64,000 bases of DNA. Source: Gymnorhina tibicen (Eukaryota > Chordata > Aves > Passeriformes > Artamidae). The stretch covers positions 1,571,744 through 1,635,743 of the forward strand of contig VXAZ01000289.1 of NCBI GenBank assembly GCA_013399875.1. Reading direction: 5' to 3'. The notes beneath the pieces are model-generated. The model was not told the DNA's origin. It worked only from the letters and a program-made list of their open reading frames with translations, and searched no databases. The translations under genes were made by a program, and so were the position numbers. Numbering within the stretch: position 1 is the first letter of the stretch; every line of letters begins with the position of its first letter. This document shows positions 61,516 to 64,000 of the stretch, one piece after another.

Positions 61516-63436
61516 GGTGAAAAACCAATTTGAATTGACCAGTAGATGCCACTTGACAGACTTTGCTGATCTAGATCAAGATCTAAAATAATTTGTTCCT
61601 TGTCTCAGGACACGAAAGGACAGAAAGTCTGTATCAAAATTTATGCTGGTGTTTCCGAGGCTCTATAAGGCCATATTTCTTGTTTGTTGCTTAGGTGTAG
61701 CTTGTATGTCAGGTTAAGCCTCCAATGATTTACTACACTTTAATAAACAATATAAGGAAGCAAGCCAATTAACAGTAAGACACTGAATAACGAAAAAATT
61801 CGAGATATATAAAAGGTAAATGTGTTGAAGATGAAAGTGAAAATTTACTGAAGTAAACTAAAGTAAATTCAAGGTTGCTGCTAAGTCCTACAGACAACTG
61901 CAATATATTACCAGAACATACAGAACTAAAAAACCATGAATGGTATCATGACACACAGGCTTTGCTGTTATAAGAATAACAACAGCTCTTACATATCAGT
62001 TCTGAGAACAACTGTCTACCAAACACAAACTGACCGACATTTGGCCTCAGCATAAGTGACATCTATCACACTAATCTTCTCAATCAAGATCAGCCCAGGC
62101 CAAAGAGAGCAAACCTGGTAAACAAACCACCTTTGGTTCAGCTGCTCCTGTATGCTGTCCTTTGTGATGAATAAATACTTTCTCATTTAACTCCAGCTCT
62201 GTAAGAGCAACAACTGCAGGAGTCACCTTGTGGCTGGAATGAATAATGTACTAGATTCCTTACGAACTTTAATCTAAAACCAGTTTTATGACAGGATTGC
62301 ATGTGCAGCATCTGCACATATCAACTTCAGCAAGTGTATCAAAAGGTGAAATTATGAGTGGAGTTTGGTTGCAAACAGTACAGCTGAAGTACTAAAGATT
62401 TACTTCTCATACCAGCACATGAGAAACTACTTTATAAAGGTGCATGGCTTCATTTGAGTTAAAGTAGTTGCTTACTGCTCTTTTTTTTCCCCTAAATTTA
62501 AATGTCAAATTGATTGAAATATTACCTATGAATTACTGTTGAAATATAAGCATATTTTAAGTCACTACATTTTAAAGTAAGTTTTTTAAATATATATATT
62601 AAAGCATATATAACTGTCCATTTAGATATTTGAGTTTTCAGACTACAGTGAACTGAATGGAAAACATTTCAATGTTTAGATACCGTCTTCTTTCCCCCCC
62701 ACCCATTTTAACCTTAACAACACTTAGGAAGAAGTGAAATAACACAATTTTACAGCCCTGGAAACTTGCTATACATGTTCCTCAGTTTTTAATTTTTGTC
62801 CTTTTATTTCTCTAAGAAAGGTAAGGGGAAGAAAAAAACCAAAACACAGCATAAAGAAACAAACAAAAAACCCCCAATCTCAAAATCTCCTTTGTACTCC
62901 AAGCATTTCAATACAAAAACATCTTCCAGGTGTTTATACAGAGAGAAATAACATTGAGAGATCATTCTTTAGAAAAAGCAATTTGGCTGCACAGTAGAGA
63001 CAAAATCAAATGAAAACTAAGCTGTCTAGGTCATCTGGTCTTGCTCCTGCTCTCCATTTCTCTTTTGAGACTGAACAAGACTGGAAACTAGGAACTGAGC
63101 TGGAACACTGATCTAAAGCAAGCTGGACAAACAGCATTTTACAGTATTTGTGGCAAACTAGACTGAGAAGGCAAGTAACTTCCAAAGACTAATAAAACAG
63201 AAAAGGATTTGTTCTACATTTTCAAGACACAAATCCTATTATTCTTATCACTTGTAAACCACATAAGATGACTAGAGTTTCAAGTGGAGAAAAAGAACTA
63301 ATTAATCCAGAGTATTTGCTTAAAGCAAATTAAGTATTTCTAAAATTAGAGCAATTATATCAATGTTACTATAACTGGATCAGTTAGGACAGTGGCTATC
63401 GAATGGTGAAAGTCACATTTCTGCCCCTTTTCACAT

Positions 63437-63468
63437 TAAAAAAAAAAAAAAAGGTGGTGGTGGTGGTG
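63437..63468. repeat. Poly-A run followed by GGT triplets
   Basis: About 15 A residues are followed by five or so GGT units. Simple repeat in intron 1. Confidence 0.85.
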
Positions 63469-64000
63469 TTCACAATCAAGAAATGTACCAGTAAAGCTTT
63501 ATATACTTTGCAGTTGTTTGCTAGACAACATAAATGGGCAGAATGAGAGACCAATGTGAAATCATGTGTTCCCACTGTAAGGCTGTGGGATCACAATACA
63601 CCAGAAATGAACTAAATCAGTACAATTTGAAGTGCACTGTTTTAAGACAGATTTACTGAATAGCTACTGGTCAGAATACAGCTGTGATTCCCAAACTGAT
63701 TAAAACAGTTAAAGAGAATGAAAACATGACAGTATCATACACCAATAAATTGTCTTTCCACCACAAATGAACCAATGCCAATTTTTGTAATATCACTTAT
63801 AAATAAAGATCTATGTAAGGAAAAAAAAATATGCATGAAAGTTCACAAAGAAATCATAGCAGAAGAAATTGGCTCAGCATTGGAGATTCAAACAAGTCTG
63901 CACAAAGTTACTGTGTCAGAATTATGATTTATCAAATCACTTTAAAAAAGTGGAACAAAATCTATCTGAAATACACCCAGTACAGGATCCAAGACACATC

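Larger units (their letters stand above)
47497..64000 (-). other. REV3L: Intron 1, partial (at least 16.5 kb)
   Basis: Non-coding as far as I can see. It holds three CR1 fragments, one solitary LTR, a perfect 11-bp hairpin, a T/G-rich tract and a short A-run next to a GGT repeat. No GC-rich first exon or CpG-island promoter is present, so the transcription start lies further right. Other exons inside it cannot be excluded; a weak candidate is listed. Confidence 0.75.

Noticed and set aside
1..64000. A CRISPR array, operon, prophage or new multi-gene system
   Set aside because: The window is a single intron-rich vertebrate gene. No regularly spaced repeats, clustered bacterial-type genes or integrase-type genes were seen.

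Overview
The window is vertebrate nuclear DNA, most likely from a bird. It is AT-rich, has no operon-like gene packing, and carries several CR1-type LINE fragments with the typical avian 3' end, plus an LTR resembling avian ERVL-like LTRs. Species cannot be told from what I can see.

One gene is supported: REV3L, the catalytic subunit of translesion DNA polymerase zeta, on the minus strand. I placed 18 consecutive coding exons from right to left (47496 down to 1). They total 7,257 bp, about 2,419 codons, and all 17 internal junctions keep the reading frame with GT..AG borders. The first exon found starts at about residue 47 of the family's numbering. The first coding exon, 5' UTR and promoter must lie beyond 64000, and the rest of the polymerase domain lies left of base 1. 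Exon numbers assume a single missing first coding exon, which makes the giant 4.2-kb exon number 13.

Layout: 1-9205 holds exons 19-18 and a 9-kb intron. 9206-16200 holds exons 17-14 and a hAT-type DNA transposon. 16577-20768 is the giant exon 13. 23281-31720 holds exons 12-6. 31721-47496 has large introns with CR1 copies and exons 5-2. 47497-64000 is intron 1 (partial), with CR1 fragments and a solitary LTR.

The visible protein contains the N-terminal B-family region, the long vertebrate-specific middle with both MAD2L2/REV7-binding motifs, and the start of the inactive exonuclease-like domain. I found no second gene, RNA gene, CRISPR array or new multi-gene system. The more unusual items are the hAT element with near-perfect ends and target duplication, a three-copy inverted motif around an exon-like open frame, a very weak splice donor after exon 17, and loss of an internal methionine where a shorter isoform is thought to start in mammals.
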